64,000 nt of DNA from Entamoeba histolytica HM-1:IMSS. Lineage: Eukaryota; Evosea; Mastigamoebida; Endamoebidae. The stretch lies in the NCBI RefSeq assembly GCF_000208925.1, contig NW_001914870.1:92103-156102 (forward strand), written 5' to 3'. The translations under genes and the position numbers were made by a program. Each line of letters starts with the position of its first letter. Position 1 is the stretch's first letter. Positions 19,926 to 30,860 of the stretch are shown here, one piece after another. The notes beneath the pieces were generated by a model. The model was not told the origin of the DNA. It ran no database searches and saw only the letters and a list, made by a program, of their open reading frames with translations.

Positions 19926-21390
19926 TTAAGTATTAATAGAAGTAGTTTCTATTGTTCCTGCCTCAGGGGAGACTAATCCCATATCTTTGTCTTCTTCTAG
20001 TATTTCTACAGAGTATGTTTGATTGTAATTGAAGCAATATTCAATGACATTAATCATGTTTTTTATTACAAGGTTTTTAATTTCTTTCTCGATGTCAATT
20101 TTAATTCTTTAATTCTTTAATTAATTTAATACTTTCTTTATTTATTAATCCATTTATTGAGATTACTACTGGATTTATTTTGACATCTTTCAACTTTTCT
20201 ATTTTCATTAGAATATTCTTTAATTCTTTATACTTATTTCTTTTCTTCTAATATTCTCCATTAATATTGTGATCAGCCACAATAGTCATATCAAATATTA
20301 GACCAGTTTTGTTCTTTTTATCTAATATATATGTCTGGTATTTTGTGATATTGTCCATCACTTTTATGCATTATTTGTTTGTTCCATATCATTGTAATGT
20401 CTTTATATTGGAATATTGTTTCATATGGGGTTTTTTATATTGTTTATTTCCTGTATATTTTCTTATTAATCAATATTATTATGCCATTATTGTCATGTTT
20501 TTCTATTTGTGACTTTTTATGATAAATACAAGATAGTAGAATGTGTTCTACTGTTGCTATCTTGTATTTACAAAGTGGGCAGTATTTCAATCTTTCATTT
20601 TTCATTATTTTTGATTTTCTATACAAACAAAATATTACTCCATCTTGCATTTTAGTTAATTGAAGAAATGCATTCTTTTTAATATTGATGGACTTCCATG
20701 CTTTCACTGTAGTAGTTTTATCTACTCCTTTTGACTCATTCCATCTTCTAAAATGTCTACTAATTTGATGACACTTCCATTTTTTGATGTATTTGTCATT
20801 AATTTCTTTATTTCTTCTACTACTTCTTTTTCTTTTTTCTTTTCAATCCCTTCATTTATTATTTCTTCTATTTTTGTTTCATTTATTTTATGAATTGATG
20901 TTTTTTAATTCTATTCCTTATTCCTTTCTTAATGTACCATCTATCTAATATGTTATTTCCTATTTCACTTTCTCTGGTACAGTAGTACATCATTGTTCTA
21001 ACTAATTCATTAACATATTCGTCAATGATGTTTATTAGTCATTCATTTCTTCTATAATGACATACAACCGATCTTTGGAGTTTCACCAATGTATTTTGCC
21101 TTTCTTAAATATTTTCTTATCTCCAAATCAATTTTATCTAGGTCAGTTATTTTCCAATTTACAACTGATGCTGAATATCTGAAGATAGGGATTACTTCCG
21201 TGTTTATTCTAGTAATATATCTTCTATTACTACTTTCATCAGTGTTTATTTCTTCCATCTTCTTCATTTTTTCTTTGATGGTTTTACAATTGAAAGTGTC
21301 ATCAATTTCGTCGGACTGCCATATTCCTAAGTATTTATACAAGTCATTGCATTAAATTACAAGATGTTTTGCATTCTATTTGGTATTTCC
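19926..21390 (-). mobile_element. 5'-truncated LINE, RT 3' end plus endonuclease
   Basis: Read on the minus strand from about 21390: YKYLGIWQS, then the thumb-like block ITRINTEVIPIFRYSASVVNWK. Next comes AWKSINIKKNAFLQLTKMQDG and the zinc finger CPLCKYKIATVEHILLSC. A PD...D-type endonuclease segment follows (FDMTIVADHN, about 20270-20300), then an intact C-terminal tail ending at a TAA at 19926. These parts match the LINE at 99-4735 in order but differ in sequence and tail, so this is another subfamily. Only a few frame breaks are present, so it is younger. The first two thirds of the element are missing. Confidence 0.82.
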
Positions 21391-22480
21391 TAAATGAAAT
21401 GATGAATAAATAACAACATAAAAACAAAATGAATAAAAACAGAGAAAAAAAGCAAACACACAAAATATTAAGAGAAAAAGTCAAAGAAAAGAATATAAAT
21501 AGATAAAGTGTGATGTTGGAATAAAGAAATAATCGTTGAAATGATTGAAAGTCGATATGAATGATAATAAGAATAAAAGGATATAACGAATAATAAATAA
21601 ATAACGAAAAGATATGAAATGGATGTAATAAGAGACAATAGAAGAGTCATATCTCTATTAACATCAACTCAAAAAAAAAGAAATAGAAGTAAATGAAATG
21701 GTGTGAAAGAGAATAAATAATTTCAAAACCAATTCATACAAACTTCTCTTCATAATATAGAATGAAATGAAAAATATATTATTTAAGTAAAAACCAAAAT
21801 TAGTTAAAAAGAATTGAATAATGAATTAAATTATTTGAATATGATTTATATGAATTAAGTTGTTTCTTGAAATTAATATATTATCATTCATTTATTTCTT
21901 ATTATTTCTTTTCATTTTATTTACTTCTTTATTAACTTTATGATTGGTATGTTCATCTATAATTCTTTCTTATTTTGTTATACTTTTCTGATTTAAAACT
22001 CTTTCATTTCTTATTCTATTCATTTCTTAGAAAATAAAATATAAAATTATAGTAGTATTTCATTAATCTTTATTATTCTGTTATACCATTGTCTATCCAT
22101 TCAAACTTATTAAATTATTCATTCTTCTTTCTGTTTATTCACAATATCACATAAATATTCTTTCTATTCATTGTTTTATTTAATTATTTCTTTTGTTATA
22201 TTGAAATTTAAAATCTATTTCATTATGTAATACTTTAATCTATTTGTTATTCTTATATTCTTTTATAATATATTATTTATCTTTCTTTTTTATTCTTTCT
22301 CTTATTCTTAATACTTTTGTTATGTTGTTATATTCTTTTTATTTTTTCTTATTGACATACTTTATTATATTATTATTCTTGAAAATATTGAGTATTTCAG
22401 ATGCTTTATTAAAAGAGAAGATGATTTGAATAATTCATTCAATAACATTCATTATTTTCTTCTGTTTCATTGAAAATCTT
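21391..22480. other. AT-rich gene-free stretch with an A-to-T composition switch
   Basis: No credible gene. The plus strand is A-rich to about 21840, then T-rich to about 22440. The A-rich half looks like LINE ORF1-type debris (Lys/Asn/Glu-coding, stops in all frames), but no block aligns well enough to claim it. The right end is the 3' flank of the RBM28-like gene. Confidence 0.4.
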
Positions 22481-23668
22481 TTATAATAATATTGATTTCT
22501 TAGCATTAAACTTCTTTGTTATTCCAATTTTTCTGTTTATTCCTTTCTTCTTTGTTTTCTTCATATCCTTTGTTTCTTCTGCTTTTATAACTTCTTTAGG
22601 AAGAGAAGTAACTTTAACTCTTTTACCATCATTATTTACTGAATGTTCTTCAATGAATTTCTTCTTTTCTTGATTGAACTTTCTTCGTTCTATTTCTGCT
22701 TTGAATTTGTGTAATTTAACCATATCATCAATTGAAAATTCTACCATGACTCGTCGTTGTTCTTTAAATTGAAGACTTTCGTTGACTTTTTCTACAAATT
22801 GATATGCATCTTCCGCTGATGTAAATGTCAAAAAACAATATCCAATTGCTTTTCCTCTCTCTCCTTTAATGATTTTAATATCTGATATTTTCCCTTTACT
22901 ACAATATTTCCCAAATGTTTCCATTATCATCTTTTTATTCGTGTTTTTCGGAATATTTCTTACACACACTCGATATTTATTAACACAGAAATTAACATTT
23001 TTTAATTTTTTATTTCGTTCCATTTGTGCTTTTAATCGCATTTTTGCTTCACTTGGTGTTAATCCAAGTTGAAGATATTCTTCTTTTGTTTTTTGTCCAA
23101 CCATAGCTAATGAAACATTTCTATTGTCTTTGATACCTTCTTTTTTCTTCTTTTTACTATTACTTCTATCTTGTGCTTGTTCTTTGTTTATTGCTTTCTG
23201 AAGAATTAATCTTCTTCCATCAATCTCAATGTCACTTTCCTTACTCCCTGAAAACATATATGCTTCTTCAATAACTTTCTCTGCTACTCCTCTTTTTCTG
23301 AAACAAACAAACCCTGTTCCTCTACTAATCCCTTTTTCTTTATCCATACAAATCTTACAATATGAAACTTCCCCATATTCTCCCATCTTTTCTTTTAACT
23401 CTTCTTCACTTGTTTCGAATGATAAATTTTGGATGAATATCGTTCGATAGATTTGGTCTTCTTTATGTAACTCTTCTTTTTCCTCCCGACTTAATCCTTT
23501 TCGCTCAATTTTCTTTTCTTGCTTCTCTTCTTTTTCTTTTGTTTTTTTACTCTCTGTGTTTCTTAGTTTCTTTCCTTCTTTCTTTATTTTCCCTTCTGCT
23601 TTTTGTTTTATTTTCTTCATTTCTCTTTTTTCTTCATCCCTTCTTTCCTTGTGCTCTTCATCCGACAT
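22481..23668 (-). CDS. RNA-binding protein with two RRMs, RBM28/Nop4-like
   Basis: A 395-residue, very basic protein. Residues 1-72 are Lys/Glu-rich and probably nuclear/nucleolar. RRM1 spans about 76-159 (IFIQNLSF and GTGFVCF as RNP2 and RNP1). A linker containing LGLTPSEAKMRLKAQMERN precedes RRM2, about 232-315 (VCVRNIPK and GYCFLTF). The linker followed by KLKNVNFCVNKYRVCVRNIP is characteristic of the C-terminal half of RBM28 and yeast Nop4, factors for 60S subunit maturation. Human RBM28 has more RRMs, so this is a short form. The C-terminus is again Lys-rich. Confidence 0.8.
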   Translation of the reverse strand: MSDEEHKERRDEEKREMKKIKQKAEGKIKKEGKKLRNTESKKTKEKEEKQEKKIERKGLSREEKEELHKEDQIYRTIFIQNLSFETSEEELKEKMGEYGEVSYCKICMDKEKGISRGTGFVCFRKRGVAEKVIEEAYMFSGSKESDIEIDGRRLILQKAINKEQAQDRSNSKKKKKEGIKDNRNVSLAMVGQKTKEEYLQLGLTPSEAKMRLKAQMERNKKLKNVNFCVNKYRVCVRNIPKNTNKKMIMETFGKYCSKGKISDIKIIKGERGKAIGYCFLTFTSAEDAYQFVEKVNESLQFKEQRRVMVEFSIDDMVKLHKFKAEIERRKFNQEKKKFIEEHSVNNDGKRVKVTSLPKEVIKAEETKDMKKTKKKGINRKIGITKKFNAKKSILL

Positions 23669-23930
23669 TGTGTCTTCTCTTTCTTTGTTCTCTTTGAAGG
23701 GTTTATTTCTTTATTATTACTTCTAGTATTTTTACTATCCTCTTCTTCTATTTTCTCTTCATCTTCCTTCCTTCACCCATCTCATTTCCTTTGTGCTTTA
23801 AGTGTCAATGACTCACCCAAAACCTCACTTCGTCTTCATCATTGAAAAGACAAAGAATTACGCTTTGTGAATAAACCACCAATTTCAAATAAAAACAAAA
23901 AGAAAAGAACTAAGAAAGTTTCATAGTCGA
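23669..23930. promoter_or_regulatory. Divergent promoter, RBM28-like / PP2C
   Basis: 262 bp between two divergent ATGs. It holds ATGACTCAC (23809-23817, an AP-1/GCN4-like core) and CAAAACCTCA just beside it. GAACTAAG lies at about 23908, roughly 22 bp before the PP2C ATG. Which gene each element serves is unknown. Confidence 0.4.
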
Positions 23931-24770
23931 ATGAGTGAGGTACAACCAATTCCAGTGACGGTTTCTCAATATTCATATTACTCAGATAAAAATTATCCAA
24001 AGCGAAGAACAATGGAAGTTTGTTTTCAAGAGTCAAATGACATAAAAAGGAGTTAATTGATGTAGGATGCTCATGTTATTTGTGATCCATTAATTGAGGT
24101 AGAAGGTCGTGTCTATTCATTATATGCAATCTTTGATGGACACAGAGGACGTACAGCAGCACAGCATTGTGCTAAAATAGTTAAAGATAAAATTAAAGAA
24201 GTTTTACAAAGAAAAGATGAAGGGTTTGAAGAAATGATGCAAGATGCGATGTATGAAATGGATATGAGTTTAAAAGAAAATGGAATTGAATATTCAGGAT
24301 GTTGTGCATTAATGTGTATTATTGAAATAAAAGACAAGAAGAGAATAATTCATATGGCAAATTGTGGAGATTCATGTGGAATTATTATAGGAACAAATGA
24401 AGTAATTCCAATGAGTGAAGAGCATAAAGCAACAAACGAAAATGAAGCAAAAAGAATTAAAGAAAGTGGAGGAATGATAATAAATGGAAGAGTCAGTGGA
24501 GATGTAGCAGTTACAAGAGGGTTAGGAGATCATCATTTAAAACAATGGGTTGTGTCAGAACCATTTGTTAAAGAAGTAGAATGGCAAGAGGATTACAAAT
24601 ATATTGTTCTTGGGTGTGATGGGTTATGGGACACACTCAATGGGAATCAAATTAAAGAAGTATTAGAATCAAATAATTGTGAATTTACATCATCAGCAAA
24701 ATCATTAACACAATTAGCAATTGGAAAAGGATCAACAGATAACATCACTACAATTGTTCTGAAATTATAA
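23931..24770 (+). CDS. PP2C-type serine/threonine phosphatase (two exons)
   Basis: Exons 23931-24017 and 24066-24770 with a 48-bp intron (GTTTGT...TAG); 792 bp, 263 residues. The intron splits the signature RRTM-E/D, so the first metal-site aspartate is not visible in either ORF alone. Other PP2C motifs follow: FDGHRGRTAA (D53), ANCGDSCG, VAVTRGLGDH, LGCDGLWD (D214) and KGSTDNITTIV (D254). All the Mn/Mg ligands are present, so it should be active. Length is near the minimal catalytic domain, with no regulatory extension or membrane span. Cytosolic or nuclear signalling phosphatase; substrate unknown. Confidence 0.9.
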
Positions 24771-27486
24771 TTGATTTAACACTTATTATTGGTTGGTTGT
24801 TATAAAATAATAGAGATTTGAATATGTATCATTTGTTATGTTAGATAAGGTTAAAGAGAATTTTCTCATAATATTCCAGCTTTGTTGAATTTGTTTTTGG
24901 TCAAGAATTTATTTAAGTTAACAAACTTAGTGATGGGTTGAGTTTAAAACTATTTTTACATCGTGCTTTAGTTACTTGTTCAATTCCTCAATGCAAATTC
25001 ATTTATTTTTTCTTTTTTTTGAAGAGAGGTATAAGACTTTTATTTGAATGCTTTTTATTCATTTATGTGGGATGTCAAGAAATAGTTTCAGATTTTTAAA
25101 GACATCAAACAATCTTATTCATTCCTTTCGTTCAAGTATTTATAAACTTTTATTTCAAGGATATTCAAACAAGTATTGTTTTTTATTCAAGTCTTTATTG
25201 TATAACTACCAATATCCAAAACCAAAACAATTGAAATATCATATGAATAAAAAATACTTTTGTTTAAGTATTTGTTAGTATTAGACAAAGCCATTTTAAA
25301 AGGGCATTTACAAAAAAATAAAGTATCAATAATTAAACAATACTGGAATTAAAAATTGAGTTTATTATTTGACATAATTGTTTGTAAATACCATATATTG
25401 TTTTATTTGACATCTTATTTGTTGTGAATTATTTGAAATAGTATTATGTCATAATACATTTGCATATTCAATTTATTAAAATAAGCTATTTACTAACTTT
25501 CTTTATCAATTGTCTAATTGAATTACTCTTTCCTTTCTTTAAACAGTAAAATCATTTTAAATTTAATTATAGTTCATTTTTTGAATGTGTTAATGTTATT
25601 CATTATCTTTTATTTTGAAATTATGACTCTGGTACTTGTATTTTTGTATAAAAGAATTTGTTAATCAATAGATTTTATTTATTCTTAATAATTTATCTGT
25701 TCTTTTTAACAACCAATTACATCTGTTCAAATACTTATCTTTGTCAGAGGTAATCATTTAAAACATTATTCATGAAATTTATTACTTTCAAATATTACTT
25801 TCTTTACATATTTATCAAACACAACAATACATTTTAATAATTAACTAATTGATCATCAGTGGTATAAGTATATTCAGTTTCTCGACATTTAGATATTAAT
25901 TAGTTTGATTTATTTGTTTAAGCATTGTTTGTATAACAGAGTTTGTGTTAGGAATAACAGATATACTTTTATTTATTAAATTTGAATTGAAAATTATCTT
26001 TATTAGATGGAAATTACTTGTATCTCTTTCAATGTTTGTAAATATTCATAGTCGCTTCTTTCATTCTTTGTGTTGTTATACAATAACTCATATAATAAAA
26101 TATACAATTCTTCAAATAGAATGACTATTTATTAAGTTATTCAAAATAGAACATGATAGTATTAAAATAGAACAAAGCACTACTATTTGAGAGCTTCTTT
26201 ATTTTATATATCATTCATATTTGATACTTCTATATTCTAATTAAATAAAATAGTTGATAAGATCATTAAATTCAACTATATTTAAATGTAAAACATTAAA
26301 CATTAAATTTCGTGTTAATTGAAGCACATTAGAATTGATGATATTTTATCAATCAAATACTAGTTAATTCGTTTTAAATAACATAATAATTAAATGTACA
26401 ACATAATCTTTGTCATGGATATTCAAAAATATTAATATTAACTAACAATAATTAATCATAAAAATTGTATATATTCACCAAATAATCATTGTGAATACTA
26501 TTAATTATAATTCATCTTAAATAGTATCAACACTCTGTTTTGTTGCTTTGTCAAATGAAACAAAAATAATAGAAAAATTCAACACTATTAAACATTTCAG
26601 TAGATGTTATAGTATTTATCAGATTTATATTTTATATGAATAATTGATTAAATTATAGTTTATTACAGAATATGTTTCTGTATTAATATAGAATTACAAC
26701 AATTCTGTTTATTCAAATATTGATTGTTTTGTATTTTATATAATAAGATTATCAAATTGTGTTTAATAAATCGATAAAATTAAGTTATTTACAACTTTTT
26801 AATAAAAAAAAAATAAATGATCAATATCCTTCTTTTTCAATTAATATTTAATATTGAAATAACACTAGTTTAATAACTAAAATATCATTTAATCATTAAA
26901 TACAAATTATTTTGATTGAAAACAATAATTATTCTTAACCAATTGATATAGACACGATTATATGTTCTTGTTTCAGATCAAGAAATTAATAAAATAATAA
27001 TAAAGAAAATGTAGAACATAAATAATTCATTCTGTAGTTGAAATATTCCAGCTCTTTTTCATTAAAATTATTAACAGAAATTTAACATAGCTAGAAGTAT
27101 TTAAATAATGAAATTTATTAAACAGAATAGAACCTATCATTCTGATAATTAAAGGTATTGAATAGTTTTTAAATAAGTACATGAAATAAGTTATATTACA
27201 TTCTTATTATTAATAACATTAAAATTTAACCTTGTTATCTCAGAAAGATGAAGAACCTTTCAATAAAAGAAAAGAATTAAGGAACGGACGTCTTTTCTTG
27301 TTTAAAACACCTAAAGTATAACTACTTAGAACAGATAACAAACAAAAGATATAATAAAAGTAAAACCTCATAAAGGAGAATATTTCCATTTTACTACACA
27401 TATTATATCAATGATTATATTAACAAAAAATTTTTCACAAAAAGAATATAATAATAAAGTATTTTTAATTATTAATCAAATGATAA
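24771..27486. other. 2.7-kb gene-free AT-rich block between convergent genes
   Basis: I find no credible gene. A frame of 76 codons at 25048-25278 is hydrophobic and without supporting features. Composition drifts from T-rich on the left to A-rich on the right with the change near 26000. The 11-mer ATATTCCAGCT occurs in the same orientation near each end (24871-24881 and 27043-27053), possibly by chance. It may be a decayed repeat or a non-coding locus. Confidence 0.4.
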
Positions 27487-28257
27487 TTATTTTCCCATTC
27501 TTTGTTTGAATAAAGAAACTCTTTTAGGGGGATTATTGTCTTGAGAAAGGTTTTTCTTTTCCTTTTTCCGTTCAACAATGTCATTGCTTTTGGTTAGAGG
27601 AATGTTAGGTTTTTCTTCATGTGTAGGTTGTTTCTTGTCCTTTTTCCTTTCTACTATTGTTGCTTTAACACCAGGCATTTCACTAAATTCACTTTCAGGT
27701 ATTTCTTCAATTTCTTCAGTAGTTCCAACTTTTTCTACATATTCTAATTTACCAGAACGTTCTAATTCACGTTCTAAAGATGCAAGTTCATTGATATATT
27801 CCCTTTCTTTTTGATAATCAACTTCTTTAGTTTTTTGAACTGGTCTTTTCTTTTGTTGCATTTGTTGATACTCTTCTTCAGTTATAAACTCTGTAATATT
27901 ACGGACATCTCCTTCGATATTATGTTTTGCTTCATTTGTAGTATTTTTGATTTTATCAAGTAGCGTTTTTTCTTTTGCTTCCAAATTTTTAATCTTCTCA
28001 TTTAACCTTCTTTCAACTTCTTTAGCTGTCATTTCTAGATAATATTCATCACTCAATTGAACCACAAAAGTATTCAATTTCATAGGATCAACTGTAACAG
28101 GAAATAATGCCACTGGCTCATTAGAACTATCAACAGCTAATGGAACTTGCATAGGTATTGGTGCTGTTTCTGTTCTAAGAGAAATAATTTCCAAAACCTG
28201 ACGAAGAGATCCCATTTCAATACGAGTTTTGTGGAGTTGTGTTAAGGTTTCTGTCAT
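27487..28257 (-). CDS. URI/Bud27-like prefoldin-family protein
   Basis: A 256-residue protein with a prefoldin-alpha-like N-terminal half: coiled coil, then a small beta segment with MQVPLAVDSSNEPVALFPVTV and VVQLSDEYYLEMTAKEVERRL, then a second coiled coil (to about 125). The acidic middle and the C-terminal KRVSLFKQRMGK (245-256) match the short S-x-FK-x-R motif at the end of URI/Bud27 proteins. URI assembles with RPB5 and R2TP/prefoldin-like partners in RNA polymerase assembly and nutrient signalling. Human URI is about 535 residues, so this is a short form. Role inferred from the family. Confidence 0.72.
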   Translation of the reverse strand: MTETLTQLHKTRIEMGSLRQVLEIISLRTETAPIPMQVPLAVDSSNEPVALFPVTVDPMKLNTFVVQLSDEYYLEMTAKEVERRLNEKIKNLEAKEKTLLDKIKNTTNEAKHNIEGDVRNITEFITEEEYQQMQQKKRPVQKTKEVDYQKEREYINELASLERELERSGKLEYVEKVGTTEEIEEIPESEFSEMPGVKATIVERKKDKKQPTHEEKPNIPLTKSNDIVERKKEKKNLSQDNNPPKRVSLFKQRMGK

Positions 28258-28452
28258 ATTAATAATAAGTGAAATGTAATAAAAAAATTTGAATTAGTTA
28301 GTTTTATATCAAAAGAATAAGAAAAAAGAATAATAGTAAAAAAAAATAAATAAGAGAATGATATTATAACTTATTAGAACAAAAAGAATAGTGAATTTCA
28401 ATTAATTTACAGTAATGTTAATTGAAACAAAGTGTATTAGTACTGTAAAATT
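28258..28452. other. URI-like to kinase spacer
   Basis: 195 bp between two minus-strand genes, with A-runs near 28340. It serves as promoter for the URI-like gene and 3' region for the kinase. Nothing distinctive. Confidence 0.3.
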
Positions 28453-29646
28453 TTAATTTCTATCAATAGTAATTTTTTTAGGTGCTACAACTTTGTCCAT
28501 TGTTTGTTGACTTAATTCTTTTAATAAATTTGCAAAATAAGGATTTGAATAAACTGAAGCACCACATAACCACTGATGCGTTAACACTCCTTCAATATTC
28601 ATTCTTCTTGTTGGATCAGCAACTAGACATCTTCGAATGAAATCTTTGCATTCAACAGAAATGAACTCCCACTCATCATCATCAAAATTAATATCTCCAG
28701 ATTGCATTTGTTCAATGTTTTCTGCAAGACTATTTCCGTCAAAAGGATAGTACCCACACATTGAAACAAATATTGTTACACCAAAACTCCAAATATCACA
28801 TAATTGAGTATATTGTGGTGCATGTAATAACATTTCTGGTGGAGCGTAATCAAAAGTACCGCAAGGGGTTTTTAATATATCGTCAGTAAATTTCTTAGCT
28901 AAACCAAAATCTACTAACCGAATATTAAAACCGCCATCTTTTTCCATTAACAAAATATTTTCTGGTTTTAAATCTCTATGACAAATACCTTGAGTATGAA
29001 GATAATATACTGCTGAAGCAACTTGATATCCAACCCATTGGGCTTGTTGTTCAGTTAAAGGTTTTTTTGTAATACGTTGAAATAAATTTCCTCCAGGAGC
29101 AAATTCAAGAACTTCATAAATATAATCGTCATCTTCTAGTATATCATACACTTGTAATAAATATTTATGTTCACACCATTTAACAAATCCAATTTCTCTT
29201 GACAGTGTTTCTAATTGGTCTTTTCTTACAATTTTTTTATCAATAATTTTTAATGCAACAACCTCATGTGTTTTTTTATAAATTGCTCGATGAACTACAC
29301 TAAATCCTCCTCTTCCAACAACTTCACAAAATGTAAATTGTCGTTGAACATCAGCATATCTAGATTTCCCTTGTAATATTTCATCAGTTTTTTGGTTTGG
29401 TTCATGAATTTTAACATCCATTTTATGACTTTCAATTACACACGGAGCTTCTTTTGATTCAATAACAACAGGACTTTGTATTTGTGGAGTAGATGATGGA
29501 GATGGTGTTCCTTTCCTCATACCTAAACGAATTCCAGAACGTGTTGAATTAGACCTTTTTCTAACAGGTTTCCAAGTAGCCGTTTCCATAGTTTCTTTAG
29601 TTTTTTTAATTAATTTCTTTTCTTTTTCAACATGACTTATGGACAT
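28453..29646 (-). CDS. Serine/threonine protein kinase, CAMK-like
   Basis: A 397-residue kinase. A basic, Ser/Pro-rich N-terminus (1-100) is followed by a complete kinase domain (about 105-375). GRGGFSVVH (111-119) is the glycine loop and K133 in VALKII is the ATP lysine. HRDLKPEN (223-230) is the catalytic loop, DFG lies at 246-248, APPE at the end of the activation loop, and DIWSFGVTIFVSMCGYYPFD in subdomain IX. This last block and the order of the domain fit the CAMK group. All catalytic residues are present. There is no calmodulin-binding or FHA domain that I can see. Confidence 0.9.
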   Translation of the reverse strand: MSISHVEKEKKLIKKTKETMETATWKPVRKRSNSTRSGIRLGMRKGTPSPSSTPQIQSPVVIESKEAPCVIESHKMDVKIHEPNQKTDEILQGKSRYADVQRQFTFCEVVGRGGFSVVHRAIYKKTHEVVALKIIDKKIVRKDQLETLSREIGFVKWCEHKYLLQVYDILEDDDYIYEVLEFAPGGNLFQRITKKPLTEQQAQWVGYQVASAVYYLHTQGICHRDLKPENILLMEKDGGFNIRLVDFGLAKKFTDDILKTPCGTFDYAPPEMLLHAPQYTQLCDIWSFGVTIFVSMCGYYPFDGNSLAENIEQMQSGDINFDDDEWEFISVECKDFIRRCLVADPTRRMNIEGVLTHQWLCGASVYSNPYFANLLKELSQQTMDKVVAPKKITIDRN

Positions 29647-30384
29647 CTTGGAATAAACATTTAAAGTTCTTTTCCTTTAGGAAAAAAAGCCTAAAATTAA
29701 TTCATTAAAAAATCCATTTTGAAATTGTTTGTTTCATTTTGTTTTTTTATTCTATTTTCTTTTCCTTTTCCTATTCTTTTTTATTGTTTTATTTTTTCAT
29801 CTTTAAATAATAACCATTCGTTCTATACTAAAAGGCAGATATAAAGTATCAAAAAAATAAAATCAATTATGACTTACTTAATTGGTAGTGTTTCTTCATA
29901 TTAAAAAGGATGTCTGTCAATTTTTTTTTAGCACACATGATTTTTTTTAATTTAATGTCTTTTCAAACATCTTAGACTTAAATATTCTTTATTTAAGTTA
30001 TTATTTGTTCTTTATTTTGATTTTTGTGTGTATTATATCTTCTCATTTTTATTGTCTTATTTTGTGTTGAATATGCCAATGACACTATGACTATATCTTA
30101 TCTCCTTCATTATCAACACCCACTTATCAGTCTCACTTTCTTGATAATACCCATATGTTTAATTCAAAATTATTATTATTAAATATACTCACATGTTGAT
30201 AAATAATACCCCCAATCATAACAATAACTAATCATCTACCATAATAAATAAATAACAATCAATTAACTTTGAAGAGGTATTATCTCACAAAGTGCAACAC
30301 CATAATCAAATAATAATTGATAATTCAATATTTGGTTTTGTATTAAAGTTTGTCCATGTTTTTGAATTGCAACCTTTGATTGAT
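29647..30384. other. AT-rich spacer before the LINE tail
   Basis: Gene-free. Contains the kinase promoter at its left end. Near 30150-30215 it carries a partial repeat of the type TTGATAA...TACCC (about 30155 and 30196). No coding or RNA gene is recognisable. Confidence 0.35.
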
Positions 30385-30850
30385 TATACACATATAATCA
30401 AAAAATGAAAGACAAGAAAGGATATAATAATGATATTGTCATATATCAAGATAAGAATATTGAACTAAAGTATATTCACAAAATAAATACAAAGATTTAC
30501 AATAAGCATTAAGACAGAACAACGAAAAAAAAATATAAAGAAATAATACCTGTAATAATTACAATAAATGGATATACAATAAAACAGTAAAAAGAATAAA
30601 GGCACTAAAATTACAAATAAACTTTCCCAAAAATATTACAAATATTAATAACCAAAAACCTGAATGAATTAATATTTTACATAGGAAATTCTGGCAGTAC
30701 GTTAGAAAAAGAACATTCTAATTCTCATTTAATGGAAATGAACTATATGATAGAAATAGGGCATATTGAAGAAATTGAAATAAAAATATTTCTCAATATG
30801 AAGAAAATCCAAATGTGGATATATCTATTATTTGAACTTTTTTTTTTCAT
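30385..30850 (+). mobile_element. Solo LINE 3' tail
   Basis: It aligns over its length with 4255-4735 of the first LINE, including the endonuclease-coding block (ATATGTCAAGATAA there, ATATATCAAGATAA here at about 30451). Shared later blocks are the one with ACGTTAGAAAAAGAACA, and GGGCATATTGAAGAAA. It is a strongly 5'-truncated copy in plus orientation, with stops, so non-functional. Its 3' end comes within about 10-20 bp of the LRR gene start. Truncation at the 5' end is usual for target-primed reverse transcription. Confidence 0.82.
30831..30840 (+). promoter_or_regulatory. GAACTTT element inside the LINE tail, upstream of the LRR gene
   Basis: TTTGAACTTT lies 21-30 bp upstream of the LRR gene ATG. 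The aligned position of the other LINE copy reads ATTGACCTTT, so this copy has the better match to the Entamoeba GAAC core element. Promoter role is inferred. Confidence 0.45.
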
Positions 30851-30860
30851 TTTTAAATAA

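Noticed and set aside
23839..24036. 65-codon minus-strand frame over the first exon of PP2C
   Set aside because: It is antisense to the PP2C exon, which has a coherent splice and motif structure.
25048..25278. 76-codon open frame in the 2.7-kb gene-free block
   Set aside because: Hydrophobic low-complexity peptide with no motif, in a T-rich stretch that makes such frames by chance.
24871..27053. Direct repeat ATATTCCAGCT at both ends of the gene-free block, considered as a target-site duplication
   Set aside because: The copies are about 110 and 430 bp inside the block edges, and no element is recognisable between them. Likely chance.
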